Shown here: positions 32,116-40,583 of the stretch, piece after piece
Numbering within the stretch: the first letter of the stretch is position 1
Layout of the letters: the number at the start of each line of letters is the position of its first letter
Source: Solirubrum sp044628455
GTDB lineage: Bacteria; Bacteroidota; Bacteroidia; Cytophagales; Hymenobacteraceae
Direction: 5' to 3'
NCBI RefSeq assembly: GCF_044628455.1
Contig: NZ_JBIYZW010000002.1
Coordinates: 124,001-188,000, forward strand
Length of the DNA stretch: 64,000 nt
Made by a program: the position numbers and the translations under genes
The notes under the pieces: model-generated
The model's database searches: none
The model's input: only the letters and a program-made list of their open reading frames with translations
What the model was told of the DNA's origin: nothing

Positions 32116-33744
32116 ATGAACACTAAGCCCTGGAATTTCACTTTCCTCGTTGCTTTTTCGCTTGCTGGCCCGGCCGCTTTCGCGCAGAACGTGCAGAGCG
32201 CGCAGAAGGCTATTGAATTGGAGCGTTACAGTGAAGCCAAGCGCAGCCTGCTCGCGCAAAGCACCAACCCCGATGCCGCGTTCGAGCTGGGCCGCCTGTA
32301 CCAGAAACAAGCCAAGGCCGACTCGGCCGCTTACTTCTTCAACCAGGCTTCGGTCGACCCCAAGTCGCCCAAGTCGATGGTAGCTGCCGGCCGGGCGTTC
32401 CTGGCCCAGGGCAAGCGCGTGGATGCCGAAATTCAGTTCGACAACGCTGTGAAAGCCTCCAAGGGCAAGGACGCCCAGATCCTGGCCGCTATCGGCAAGG
32501 CCTACGCCGAGTCGGACGTGAAGGAAAACCAGAAAGGCATCGACTACCTGAACCAGGCCCTGAAGGTGAACAAGAAGGACGACGCCGCCATGTTGGTGTC
32601 GTTGGGTGACATACTGCAGAACCGCGAAAACGGCGGCGGCGACGCCATGAACGCCTACGACCGCGCCCTGCGGGCCGACCCTAACTACCTGCCGGCTTAC
32701 TACCGCAAGGGCCAGCTCAACGTTCGTTCGCGTAACGGCGGTGAGGCCCTGAGCAACTTCGAGAAGGTAGCGCAGATGGACCCCAACTTTGCCCCGGTAT
32801 ACCGCGACATGGCCGAGCTGTACTACTACGCCGGCAAGTACGACCAGGCTTCGTCTACGATGAAGAAGTACACCGACATGTCGGAGAAGTCGCCCAACAC
32901 CCAGGCGACCTACGCGGCCTTCCTGTACCTGAACAAAAAGTACCCCGAGGCGCTGACTCAGATTCAGGAAGTGCTGGCCAAGGACCCGAACCACCTGACC
33001 ATGAACCGCCTGCAGGCCTACACCCTGTTTGAAACGGGTCAGACCGAGCAGGCCATGGCCGAGATGGACCAGTACATGAAGCTGGCCGGCGACAAAGCCA
33101 TTACCGAGGACTACGTGTACCAGGGCAAAATCCTGACCAAGGCCGGCCGCTCCGACGAAGGCATCGCCCTGATCGAGCGCGCCATCAAGGCCGACCCCTC
33201 GAAGGCAGCCGACCTGCAGAACGACCTGGCTTCGGCCTACATCCTGAAGAAGGACTACGGTAAGGCCATCAACGTTTACGAGACCAAGCTGGCGGCTAAG
33301 CCCGAGCTGGCCGACCAGGTACGCCTGGCCAACCTGTACAGCATCAACAAGCAGTACCAGCAGGCCGATAGCCTCTTCAACGTGGTACTCACCGCCCGCC
33401 CGACCTACGCCGCCGGCCACCTGCTGCGCGCTCAGGTAAACACCAACCTGGACCCCGAAACCAAGCAGGGCCTGGCCAAGCCGCACTACGAGAAGTACAT
33501 CGAGCTGTCGAAAGCCGAAGGCGCTGAGCCGGACAAGTTCCGCGCCGGCCTGATTGAAGCCAACAACTACCTGGGTGTGTACAACGCGCAGAAAGGCGAC
33601 AAAGCGGCTGCTCAGACGTACTTCCAGCAGGTGCTGGCCCTCGACCCGGCCAACAAGCAGGCCACCGAAGCCATGAGCATCCTGTCGGGTAAGAAAACCA
33701 CCACCAAAGCCGCGGCTACCAAGGCCCCGGCCAAGCGCAAGTAG
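32116..33744 (+). CDS. Exported tetratricopeptide-repeat protein
   Basis: A 542-residue protein with a signal peptide (cleavage about ...GPAAFA-QN), followed almost entirely by TPR units. Examples are AYDRALRADPNYLPAYYRKG, NFEKVAQMDPNFAPVYRDMA, and AQTYFQQVLALDPANKQATE near the end. I count at least nine repeats by the A-x(3)-DP pattern. It ends in a Lys/Ala-rich tail (TTTKAAATKAPAKRK). It should be a periplasmic scaffold. Its place as last gene after exbB-exbD-exbD-tonB-tonB-PstS-like suggests it organises these proteins. Confidence 0.92.
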   Translation: MNTKPWNFTFLVAFSLAGPAAFAQNVQSAQKAIELERYSEAKRSLLAQSTNPDAAFELGRLYQKQAKADSAAYFFNQASVDPKSPKSMVAAGRAFLAQGKRVDAEIQFDNAVKASKGKDAQILAAIGKAYAESDVKENQKGIDYLNQALKVNKKDDAAMLVSLGDILQNRENGGGDAMNAYDRALRADPNYLPAYYRKGQLNVRSRNGGEALSNFEKVAQMDPNFAPVYRDMAELYYYAGKYDQASSTMKKYTDMSEKSPNTQATYAAFLYLNKKYPEALTQIQEVLAKDPNHLTMNRLQAYTLFETGQTEQAMAEMDQYMKLAGDKAITEDYVYQGKILTKAGRSDEGIALIERAIKADPSKAADLQNDLASAYILKKDYGKAINVYETKLAAKPELADQVRLANLYSINKQYQQADSLFNVVLTARPTYAAGHLLRAQVNTNLDPETKQGLAKPHYEKYIELSKAEGAEPDKFRAGLIEANNYLGVYNAQKGDKAAAQTYFQQVLALDPANKQATEAMSILSGKKTTTKAAATKAPAKRK

Positions 33745-33766
33745 TATCCCCGCTTTCGTAAGCACT

Positions 33767-33800
33767 AAAAAGCCCGCGGCCATCAGGCTGCGGGCTTTTT
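33767..33800. terminator. Bidirectional terminator
   Basis: AAAAAGCCCGC (33767-33777) and GCGGGCTTTTT (33790-33800): an 11-bp stem with A- and T-runs built in, between convergent genes. Confidence 0.88.
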
Positions 33801-33822
33801 CTGTTATCAGCCAGCTGGCAGG

Positions 33823-34881
33823 CTACTGCGCCTGCAGAGAATACGTTTCCCAGCGCTTCAGGGCCTGGGTGAAGTCCTCGGGCAGCTCCGTTTCAAATTG
33901 CAGCTGCTCGCCGGTGGTGGGGTGCACGAAGCCCAGCGACTTGGCGTGCAGGGCCTGCCGGGGCATTACCTCGAAGGTGCGCTCCACAAAGGCCTTGTAG
34001 GCACCCGTGCGTTGCCCATACACCACCTGGGCGCCCCCGTAGGCGGCGTCGGCAAACAAGGGGTGGCCCAGGTGCTTCATGTGCGCCCGGATCTGGTGGG
34101 TGCGGCCGGTTTCGAGGTTGCACTGCACCAGGCTCACGTAGCCGAAGCTGCGCAGCACCTTGTAGTGCGTCACGGCGTGCTTGCCCTCGGCGCTGCCCTC
34201 GGGAAACACCGTCATCAGCTTCCGGTCCTTGGGGTGGCGGCCTACGTTGCCGCGAATAGTGCCCTGCTCCTGCTTGGGCGTGCCCCACACCAGGGCCAGG
34301 TAAGTCCGCTCGATGGTGTGGTGGAAAAACTGCTGCGAGAGGTGCGTCATGGCCCACTCGGTTTTGCCGATTACCAGCAGCCCCGAGGTGTCCTTATCGA
34401 TGCGGTGGACCAGGCCGGGGCGGATTTCGCCGTTTCGGCCCGTAGGCAGGTTCCGGATGTGCCAGGCGAGGCCATTAACCAGCGTACCCGTCCAGTTGCC
34501 GTAGGCGGGATGTACGACCATCCCAGCGGGCTTGTTCACCAGCAGCAGCTGCTCGTCCTCGTAGGGAATGTCCAGCGACATGGGCTCGGCCACCACTTTA
34601 TCCTCGCGTGGGGGCTCGGGCAGCACCACCGTCACCACGTCGCCGGGCTTCACCTTGTAGCTCGACTTGGCCTCCTTGCCGTTTACCTGTACCGCGCCGG
34701 CCTCAATGCCGGTCTGCACCTTGGTGCGCGACACGTTGGGCAGGCGGTTGAGCAGGAACTTGTCGAGGCGCATGGGCTCCTGCCGGCCGTCGGCCTGAAT
34801 GCGGTGGTGCTCGTACAGCTCGTCTTCGGCGCCGGCTTCGATGCCGTCGTCGGGCAGCAGGTCGGGGTCTAGCTCTTGCAT
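33823..34881 (-). CDS. RluA/RluD family pseudouridine synthase
   Basis: A 352-residue enzyme that isomerises uridine in 23S rRNA. An N-terminal S4 RNA-binding domain (RLDKFLLNRLPNVSRTKVQT) is followed by the catalytic domain with GLVHRIDKDTSGLLVIGK, where the Asp of HRID is the nucleophile, and ETGRTHQIRAHMKHLGHPLF. This is the RluD-type architecture; which uridines it modifies cannot be told here. It is the last gene of the long minus-strand envelope cluster and may be read through from the ompH genes. Confidence 0.94.
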   Translation of the reverse strand: MQELDPDLLPDDGIEAGAEDELYEHHRIQADGRQEPMRLDKFLLNRLPNVSRTKVQTGIEAGAVQVNGKEAKSSYKVKPGDVVTVVLPEPPREDKVVAEPMSLDIPYEDEQLLLVNKPAGMVVHPAYGNWTGTLVNGLAWHIRNLPTGRNGEIRPGLVHRIDKDTSGLLVIGKTEWAMTHLSQQFFHHTIERTYLALVWGTPKQEQGTIRGNVGRHPKDRKLMTVFPEGSAEGKHAVTHYKVLRSFGYVSLVQCNLETGRTHQIRAHMKHLGHPLFADAAYGGAQVVYGQRTGAYKAFVERTFEVMPRQALHAKSLGFVHPTTGEQLQFETELPEDFTQALKRWETYSLQAQ

Positions 34882-34908
34882 AGCAGCGGCAACATGGGGG
34901 AAAACAGA

Positions 34909-34937
34909 AAGCCGGAACCCATGATAGGTCCCGGCTT
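34909..34937 (-). terminator. Hairpin between ompH and the pseudouridine synthase gene
   Basis: AAGCCGG (34909-34915) pairs with CCGGCTT (34931-34937). On the minus strand it is followed by TTTCTGTTTT. Possible terminator of the bamA-ompH transcript. Confidence 0.6.
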
Positions 34938-34957
34938 CCGGATGGGGCCGAAAGGCC

Positions 34958-35623
34958 TTATTTCTTTTTCACTTTGGTTTTGCCAGCCGGCGCGGCCGCC
35001 GCCGGCGCGGGCGTGGCAGCGGGCTTCACCGCGGCGGGCTGGTTGTTCTGGCCGGGCGTTACGCCCATTTCCTTCAGCACCAGGTCCGAGATGTCGCCGT
35101 CTTTGGGGCCGTGCAGCAGGATGGGCGTGGTGCCGAAGCCGGCGTCGGAATTGAACACGTAGGTGTAGCCGTTCTTCTCGGCTACGGCGTCGATGGTCTT
35201 CTGCACCTTGTCGAGCACGGGCTTGAGCAGGGTCTGCTGGCGCTGCTGCACCGACTGCTCGGCGTTCTGCTGGAACTCCTGGATGGACTGCTGCAGGTTG
35301 GTCAGCTCCTTCTCCTTGTCAGCCCGCACCACGTCGCTCATGGTGGAAGCACCTTTTGTGTAGGCCTCACCCTTGGTGCGGTACTCCGTCACCTTGGCGT
35401 CGAGCTGGTTTTTAAGCTGGGTGCTGTAGTCTTTCAGCTGCGACTCAATCTGGCGGCTTTCGGGCATCTGGCTCAGCACGTAGTCGACGTTGGTGTAGCC
35501 GATTTTCAAGGGGCCAGCAGCTGCGGTGGCCGGGGCCGTAGTCTGGGCCAGGGCAGCGGGAGCAGCGGCGAAGGAGAAGGCTGCAACAGCCAGCGCGAGG
35601 CGAAACTTGCGGGTCAGGGTCAT
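34958..35623 (-). CDS. OmpH/Skp family outer-membrane chaperone
   Basis: A 221-residue periplasmic protein. A signal peptide (FRLALAVAAFSFAAAPAALA) is followed by KIGYTNVDYVLSQMPESRQI and a long coiled coil (about residues 60-145, rich in Q, K and E). The end is a compact domain with VFNSDAGFGTTPILLHGPKD and a Pro/Ala/Lys tail. It should hold unfolded outer-membrane proteins for BamA. The ATG at 35623 is chosen because a TACATTTG promoter element overlaps the earlier possible start. Confidence 0.9.
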   Translation of the reverse strand: MTLTRKFRLALAVAAFSFAAAPAALAQTTAPATAAAGPLKIGYTNVDYVLSQMPESRQIESQLKDYSTQLKNQLDAKVTEYRTKGEAYTKGASTMSDVVRADKEKELTNLQQSIQEFQQNAEQSVQQRQQTLLKPVLDKVQKTIDAVAEKNGYTYVFNSDAGFGTTPILLHGPKDGDISDLVLKEMGVTPGQNNQPAAVKPAATPAPAAAAPAGKTKVKKK

Positions 35624-35656
35624 TGGGTTGAAAAGCGTCTGGAAGAGTTTACGAAG

Positions 35657-35664
35657 CAAATGTA
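35657..35664 (-). promoter_or_regulatory. -7 promoter element of the second ompH gene
   Basis: Minus-strand TACATTTG, matching TAnnTTTG, 33 bases before the start at 35623, giving this gene a possible promoter of its own inside the cluster. Confidence 0.5.
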
Positions 35665-35665
35665 C

Positions 35666-36343
35666 TTATTCTGGGCGGCTGCCCTTGCGCACCGGCTTGG
35701 CGGCGGGTTTGCCCGCCGGGCGCTGGTCGTCGAAAACCGGTTCGTCGGCCGTGCCGCCCGGGGTGGTGGGCGGCGTTACGCTGCGCACCGCGCCTTTCTG
35801 GCCCGGCTGGTTGCGGTCTTCGGAAGCTAAACCCAATTCCTCCATTACAAATTCCGTGTAGTCGTGGGCCGGGTTGGTGTAGAGCATGGTCAGGTCGCCC
35901 GACTTGTCGAACACGATGGCCAATTGCTTTTTCTTGGCCACCTTCTCAATGGCCTCGAACACCTGATCCTGCACCGGCTTGGTGAGTTCCTGCCGCTTCT
36001 TAAACAGTTGGCCCTCGTAGCCGAACACCCGGTTCTGGTAGGCCTTGATGTCCTGCTCCTTTTTCAGAATTTCGTCCTGGCGCTTCTTTTTCATGGCCTC
36101 GGTCAGCAGCACTTCCTCGGCCTGGTAGGTGCGGTACAGCCGGTCGAGGTCCTTTTTCTGGGCCTCCACCTCTTTCTGCCAGTTCTGCGAGAGAGTATTC
36201 AGCTCTTGCTGAGCCTGGGCGTAGGCCGGCAGCTTGCTCATCAGGAACTCCGAGTCGACGTAGCCGAACTTTTGGGCCCGGCCCGCCAGCGGCAGTAGGG
36301 CAAGCAGCCACAGCAGTGGCCCAACAAACAACAATCGTTTCAT
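35666..36343 (-). CDS. OmpH/Skp family outer-membrane chaperone, paralogue
   Basis: A 225-residue Skp-like protein. It has a signal peptide (MKRLLFVGPLLWLLALLPLA) and the start of the mature part QKFGYVDSEFLMSKLPAYAQ, the family motif. A coiled coil follows (about 40-130, with ALTEAMKKKRQDEILKKEQD-like heptads), then AIEKVAKKKQLAIVFDKSGD. The tail is Pro/Thr/Arg-rich. Two ompH genes behind bamA is the usual arrangement of this phylum. It starts 35 bases after bamA ends. Confidence 0.92.
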   Translation of the reverse strand: MKRLLFVGPLLWLLALLPLAGRAQKFGYVDSEFLMSKLPAYAQAQQELNTLSQNWQKEVEAQKKDLDRLYRTYQAEEVLLTEAMKKKRQDEILKKEQDIKAYQNRVFGYEGQLFKKRQELTKPVQDQVFEAIEKVAKKKQLAIVFDKSGDLTMLYTNPAHDYTEFVMEELGLASEDRNQPGQKGAVRSVTPPTTPGGTADEPVFDDQRPAGKPAAKPVRKGSRPE

Positions 36344-36378
36344 AGCCCGAAAACGCTGCGCCAGGGAGGTTTGGTGCC

Positions 36379-38970
36379 CTAGCGAATCTGCTGACCGATG
36401 ATGAAGTGGAATTTGCTGCGGTCCTGCGAGCCGGTGCTGTTCAGGCCCGGAATCACGTTGTCGAAACCGTAGCCGTAGTCGAAGCCCAGCAGACCGAAGG
36501 CCGCCATGAAGATGCGGGCACCGACCCCAGCCGAGCGGTACAGCTTGTAGGGGTTGTAGGTGCGGTACGTATCAAAAGCATTGCCAGCTTCGGCGAAGCC
36601 CAGCACATAAACCGTGGCCGCCGGGTTCAGCGACACGGGGTAGCGCATTTCCATCACAAACTTGTTGTAGGCAATACCGCCGCTTTCGTTCTGGCGGGCC
36701 GTGGGAATGGCGAAGGCGTCGTTGGGGTCGTCGTAGCCGCGCAGGCCCACAAATTCGGTACCCACCAGGAAGTTGGCCGAGCCGCCGAAGCCCAGGCCGG
36801 CACCGCCCAGTTTGAAGCGCTCAAACGGTCCGTAGGCCCGGCTGTCGTTGTAGCGGCCGATGAAGCCGAAGTGGGCGCGGGTGTTGAGCACCAGCTTGCC
36901 GCCCAGGGGCGTAAACCACGAGGCGTCGAACATCCACTTGTGGAATTCCACCCACTCGTTCACGTTGGGGTGCGCACCAGGGAAGGCCGAGTAAGGCGGC
37001 GTCAGGTTCACCGACAGCGACAGGGCCGAGCCGCGACGGGTGAAGGTCGGGTTGTCGGTGCTGTTGCGCGCCAGGGTGGTGTTGAAGGTGATGTTGTTGG
37101 CGTTGCCGTTGTTGAAGCCCTGGAAGTAGGGGTAGTTGCGCAGCTTGTACTGGCTAAACGAGAGCGAGTTGCTGAGCGTGAAGTAGTCGTCGGGCCAGCG
37201 CAGGCGGCGACCCAGGCTCACGGCGGCGCTGTTCACCTTGATCGACTGCTCGGAGCTGGCGTCGAAGCTGGTGCCCACGCGCTGAATGCTCTTGTTCAGA
37301 CTCACCGAGAAGGAGTTGGGCTTGCGCCCGCCCAGCCAGGGTTCGGTGAACGAGAACGAGTAGGCCTGGTACTGGGTGCCGTTGGCCTGAATGTTCAAGG
37401 CCAGGCGCTGCCCGTCGCCGCCGGGTACGGGGCGCCAGTTGCTGAACTTGCTGGCCTTGCGCAGCGAGAAGTTGTTGAACACCAAACCCACCGTACCAAT
37501 GAAGCCGGCATAGCCGCCCCAGCCACCCGAGAGGGTAATCTGGTCCGAGGGCTTTTCCGAAACCGTGTAGTTGATGTCCACCGTGCCGTCGGCCGGGTTG
37601 GGCACCGGGTTCAGGCCCACTTTTTCGGGGTCGAAGTAGCCCAGCGAGGAAATTTCGCGCTGGGAGCGGATCAGCAGCTCGCGGTTGAACTTGTCGCCCG
37701 GCAGCGTGCGCAGCTCGCGCCGAATCACGTGGTCCGAGGTCTTGGTGTTGCCGGCAATGTTCACCTCCTTGATACGGGCCTGCACGCCTTCGCTCAGGCG
37801 CATCTCGATGTCGATGGAGTCGCCTTCCACGCGCGTTTCCACCGGGTCGATGGAGAAGAACAGGTAGCCGTCGTTCATGTACAGCGAGGTCACGTCCTGG
37901 CCCGTGGGGTTGTAGTTCAGGCGCTTGTCGAGGGTTTCCTTGCTGTACACGCTGCCTTCCTTGATGCCCAGCACCGAGGAAAGGGTCTTGGAGTCGTAGA
38001 GGTAGTTGCCGGCCCAGGTAATGCGGCGGAAGTAGTACTTGGGGCCTTCTTCCACGTAGAGGCGCAGCACCAGCTTGTCGGCCTCGCGCACGGTGGCTTT
38101 GTGGATGCCGAACTTGCCGTTTTCGGTGCCGATCCAGCGGTAGCTGTACTCGTCCTGCACGGTGATGAGCGAGTCGGCGGTGATGAGGGCGTCGCGGTAG
38201 CCCTGCGAGTTGTAGAAGTCGATGACCTTCTGCTTGTCGTCCTCGAAGTCGCTGCGCTGGAACTTGCCCGAGTTGAAGAACTTATAGGGCTTCTTCTCCT
38301 TGGTCTTCTTCATCTTGCCCTTCAGCTTGCCGTCCGTAACGGCCTCGTTGCCGATAAAGCTGATGTCGGAGATGCGCACCTTGTCGCCGCGCTTCACGTC
38401 CACCACCAGCTCCACGCTGTTGGGCAGGCTCGAATCGGGCTCCTGAGTGATGTTCACCTTCACGTTCATGAAGCCCTTGTCGGTGTAGAACTTGCGCACC
38501 GCCTGGCGGGTGTTGCTCAGCAGTGCGTCGGTTACCACCTTGCCGCGCACCACCTTGATCTTGTTGCGCAGCTCGTCGGCCTGGGTCTTGCTGATGCTGG
38601 TGAAGTAGATCTTGGAGAGGCGGGGCCGCTCCTTCAGCTCGAAGTTCAGAAACACCTTCTGCCCCTCGATGCGGTCGACCAGCACGTTGATGTCGCCCAG
38701 AATGCCCTGTTCCCAGAGCTTGCGCACGGCGCGGCCCAGCTCGTCGCCGGGAATAGACACCTTGTCCCCCACCTTCAGGCCCGTCAGGCCAATGAGCGTG
38801 TTGGGGTCGAGGTAGCGCGTGCCGCTAACGGTGATGCCGCCGATTTCGTAGCGTTGGGGCTCGTCGGGGCTGGTGGCGGGCGCGGTCTGGGCCTGCAGGG
38901 TGCCGGTAGTCAGTCCCCACAGCAGCCAGGCCAGCGCAGCGGCGCGCAGCCGATAAAAGAAAGAGTGCAT
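36379..38970 (-). CDS. bamA: Outer membrane protein assembly factor BamA
   Basis: An 863-residue Omp85 protein. A signal peptide (ending about ...TGTLQAQ) precedes a series of POTRA domains, recognisable at YEIGGITVSGTRYLDPNTLI, VRISDISFIGNEAVTDGKLK, YYFRRITWAGNYLYDSKTLS and RIKEVNIAGNTKTSDHVIRR. The 16-strand barrel begins near residue 480 (ITLSGGWGGYAGFIGTVGL), contains the conserved VGTEFVGLRGYDD loop (VRGF/Y-type motif of strand 12 region) and ends in RSKFHFIIGQQIR. It inserts beta-barrel proteins into the outer membrane. Genes for UppS upstream and the Skp-like chaperones downstream are closely packed. Confidence 0.95.
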   Translation of the reverse strand: MHSFFYRLRAAALAWLLWGLTTGTLQAQTAPATSPDEPQRYEIGGITVSGTRYLDPNTLIGLTGLKVGDKVSIPGDELGRAVRKLWEQGILGDINVLVDRIEGQKVFLNFELKERPRLSKIYFTSISKTQADELRNKIKVVRGKVVTDALLSNTRQAVRKFYTDKGFMNVKVNITQEPDSSLPNSVELVVDVKRGDKVRISDISFIGNEAVTDGKLKGKMKKTKEKKPYKFFNSGKFQRSDFEDDKQKVIDFYNSQGYRDALITADSLITVQDEYSYRWIGTENGKFGIHKATVREADKLVLRLYVEEGPKYYFRRITWAGNYLYDSKTLSSVLGIKEGSVYSKETLDKRLNYNPTGQDVTSLYMNDGYLFFSIDPVETRVEGDSIDIEMRLSEGVQARIKEVNIAGNTKTSDHVIRRELRTLPGDKFNRELLIRSQREISSLGYFDPEKVGLNPVPNPADGTVDINYTVSEKPSDQITLSGGWGGYAGFIGTVGLVFNNFSLRKASKFSNWRPVPGGDGQRLALNIQANGTQYQAYSFSFTEPWLGGRKPNSFSVSLNKSIQRVGTSFDASSEQSIKVNSAAVSLGRRLRWPDDYFTLSNSLSFSQYKLRNYPYFQGFNNGNANNITFNTTLARNSTDNPTFTRRGSALSLSVNLTPPYSAFPGAHPNVNEWVEFHKWMFDASWFTPLGGKLVLNTRAHFGFIGRYNDSRAYGPFERFKLGGAGLGFGGSANFLVGTEFVGLRGYDDPNDAFAIPTARQNESGGIAYNKFVMEMRYPVSLNPAATVYVLGFAEAGNAFDTYRTYNPYKLYRSAGVGARIFMAAFGLLGFDYGYGFDNVIPGLNSTGSQDRSKFHFIIGQQIR

Positions 38971-38982
38971 TCGAAGGAAAAC

Positions 38983-39732
38983 TTACGAAACGGTCAGTTG
39001 CTCACTGGTTTTGCCGAAGCGCCGCTCGCGGCGCTGGTAGGCCTGGATGGCTTCCAGGAAATGCTCGCGCCGAAAGTCCGGCCACAGCAAATCGGTGATG
39101 TATAGCTCGGTGTAGGCCAGCTGCCACAGCAAGAAGTTGCTGATGCGCTGCTCGCCGCTGGTACGGATCAGCAACTCGGGGTCGGGCATGCCGGCCGTAG
39201 CCAGGCAGCCGGCCAGGGCTTCTTCGGTCACGTCGTCGGGGCGGCGCTTGCCCTCGGCCACTTCGCGGGCCAGCTGCCGGGCGGCCTGGGCCAAATCCCA
39301 GCGGCCGCTGTAGCTCAATGCCAGCACCAGCGTCATGCGGCTGCCGCCGGCAGTCAGTTCCATGGCCTCGGCCAGCTCGCGCTGGCAGGCCTCCGGCAGC
39401 TGCGTGGTTTCGCCAATGGCCTGCAGGCGCACGCCGTTCTTGAGCAGCGTGGGCGTTTCCTGTCGGATGGTGTGCACCAGCAGCTGCATCAGGGCCATTA
39501 CCTCGTGCTTGGGCCGGCCCCAGTTCTCAGTCGAGAAGGCATAGAGCGTGAGGTAGGCCACGCCCAGCTCGGCAGCGGCCTCTACCGTCTCGCGCACCGC
39601 CGTAATGGCGCTCTGGTGCCCGAAGATGCGCAAGCCGCCGCGTTGCTTGGCCCAGCGGCCGTTGCCGTCCATGATAACGGCGACGTGAGCAGGCAGACGG
39701 GATGGATCAATAGCAGCGGGAACCGAGGACAT
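38983..39732 (-). CDS. uppS: Isoprenyl transferase (undecaprenyl diphosphate synthase)
   Basis: A 249-residue cis-prenyltransferase that builds the undecaprenyl carrier for peptidoglycan. AHVAVIMDGNGRWAKQRGG contains the catalytic Asp in MDGNGRWA. YLTLYAFSTENWGRP and PELLIRTSGEQRISNFLLWQ with the following ELYITDLLWPDF are further signatures. Length is standard. It lies 12 bases upstream of bamA and is certainly in the same transcript. Confidence 0.97.
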   Translation of the reverse strand: MSSVPAAIDPSRLPAHVAVIMDGNGRWAKQRGGLRIFGHQSAITAVRETVEAAAELGVAYLTLYAFSTENWGRPKHEVMALMQLLVHTIRQETPTLLKNGVRLQAIGETTQLPEACQRELAEAMELTAGGSRMTLVLALSYSGRWDLAQAARQLAREVAEGKRRPDDVTEEALAGCLATAGMPDPELLIRTSGEQRISNFLLWQLAYTELYITDLLWPDFRREHFLEAIQAYQRRERRFGKTSEQLTVS

Positions 39733-39798
39733 GCGAAGCGTTTGGGTAAAGAGGCCGCAAGTTACGCAAATGGTTGCACACCCCTGGGCCTGCGCACG

Positions 39799-40542
39799 CT
39801 ACCGCAAAAGCTTGGGATTCTCCTTGTAAGTATCGGGGCAGGGAATCTTGTAGAAGGTATAGGACAGGCTCAGGCCGGCCAGGTAGTACCAGTCTTGGTC
39901 GTGGCTGTTGGCCACCACCGGGCTTTGCAGGCTCACGTTGTCGAGCAGGTCGGTAAAGGCCTTGCGGGCCCCGGCCTCCAGGCCTAGGTTCCAGCGCCGC
40001 GACAAAGCCAGCTTCATGCCGATGCCGGCCGGAATGGCAAAGCCTACGGCCGAATTGCTCTCGTTGAAGCCCGGCAGCGGCCCCTGGGTAGTAACCGAAG
40101 ACAGAAACGGTGCCACGCCCACGAACACGTAGGGCGTGAAGTGCACCTTGTCGCGGCGGTTGTGGTAGTCAAAGAAGTTGTACTCCACCAGCCCGCTCAG
40201 CTCCAGCACGGTGCCCTTCAGGCTGGCCTGGCGGTAGGCCGGCAGCGGCAGGGTGTTGCCGCTTTCCCCGGTCACGTTGGCGTCGCTGGCGCGCAGCATG
40301 CCGTAGGCCAGCCCCCCGCGCAGGGTAATGGGGGCCGAAATGTCCTTGCGGTAGAAGGCAAATACGGCGGGACGGTTGTTGGCCAGCCGGTATTCGGGCG
40401 ACAGTTCGCCCTTGTAAGCTAGGCCGCCTAGGCCCACGCCCAGCTCGCTGGTGTTCTGGCCCAGTACCGAGCCGGCAAAAAAAACACTCCCGGCTTGCGC
40501 GAGGCAAGCCAGGAGTGCTTTATGTGAAATCAAGTTGGTCAT
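39799..40542 (-). CDS. PorG-like (DUF6089) outer-membrane protein, copy A
   Basis: A 247-residue protein with a hydrophobic export signal and a predicted outer-membrane beta-barrel (alternating strands such as ITLRGGLAYGMLRASD and HFTPYVFVGVAPFL). The stretch RRWNLGLEAGARKAFTDLLD followed by DQDWYYLAGLSLSYTFYK and a Cys-Pro end (IPCPDTY) fits DUF6089, the family of PorG of the type IX secretion system. In Porphyromonas gingivalis porG also neighbours uppS and bamA. Role in T9SS is inferred from family and position. Confidence 0.82.
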   Translation of the reverse strand: MTNLISHKALLACLAQAGSVFFAGSVLGQNTSELGVGLGGLAYKGELSPEYRLANNRPAVFAFYRKDISAPITLRGGLAYGMLRASDANVTGESGNTLPLPAYRQASLKGTVLELSGLVEYNFFDYHNRRDKVHFTPYVFVGVAPFLSSVTTQGPLPGFNESNSAVGFAIPAGIGMKLALSRRWNLGLEAGARKAFTDLLDNVSLQSPVVANSHDQDWYYLAGLSLSYTFYKIPCPDTYKENPKLLR

Positions 40543-40583
40543 CAGGGGTTGGTCTGCTGCGTTGGCAGACGGCCAACGACTGA

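Noticed and set aside
36406..39105. An 899-codon plus-strand open frame opposite bamA
   Set aside because: The product is His/Val/Ala-rich with no domain, and the opposite strand encodes a full BamA with POTRA domains and barrel. Other long antisense frames (5170-6810, 8264-9940, 60216-62216) were rejected for the same reason.
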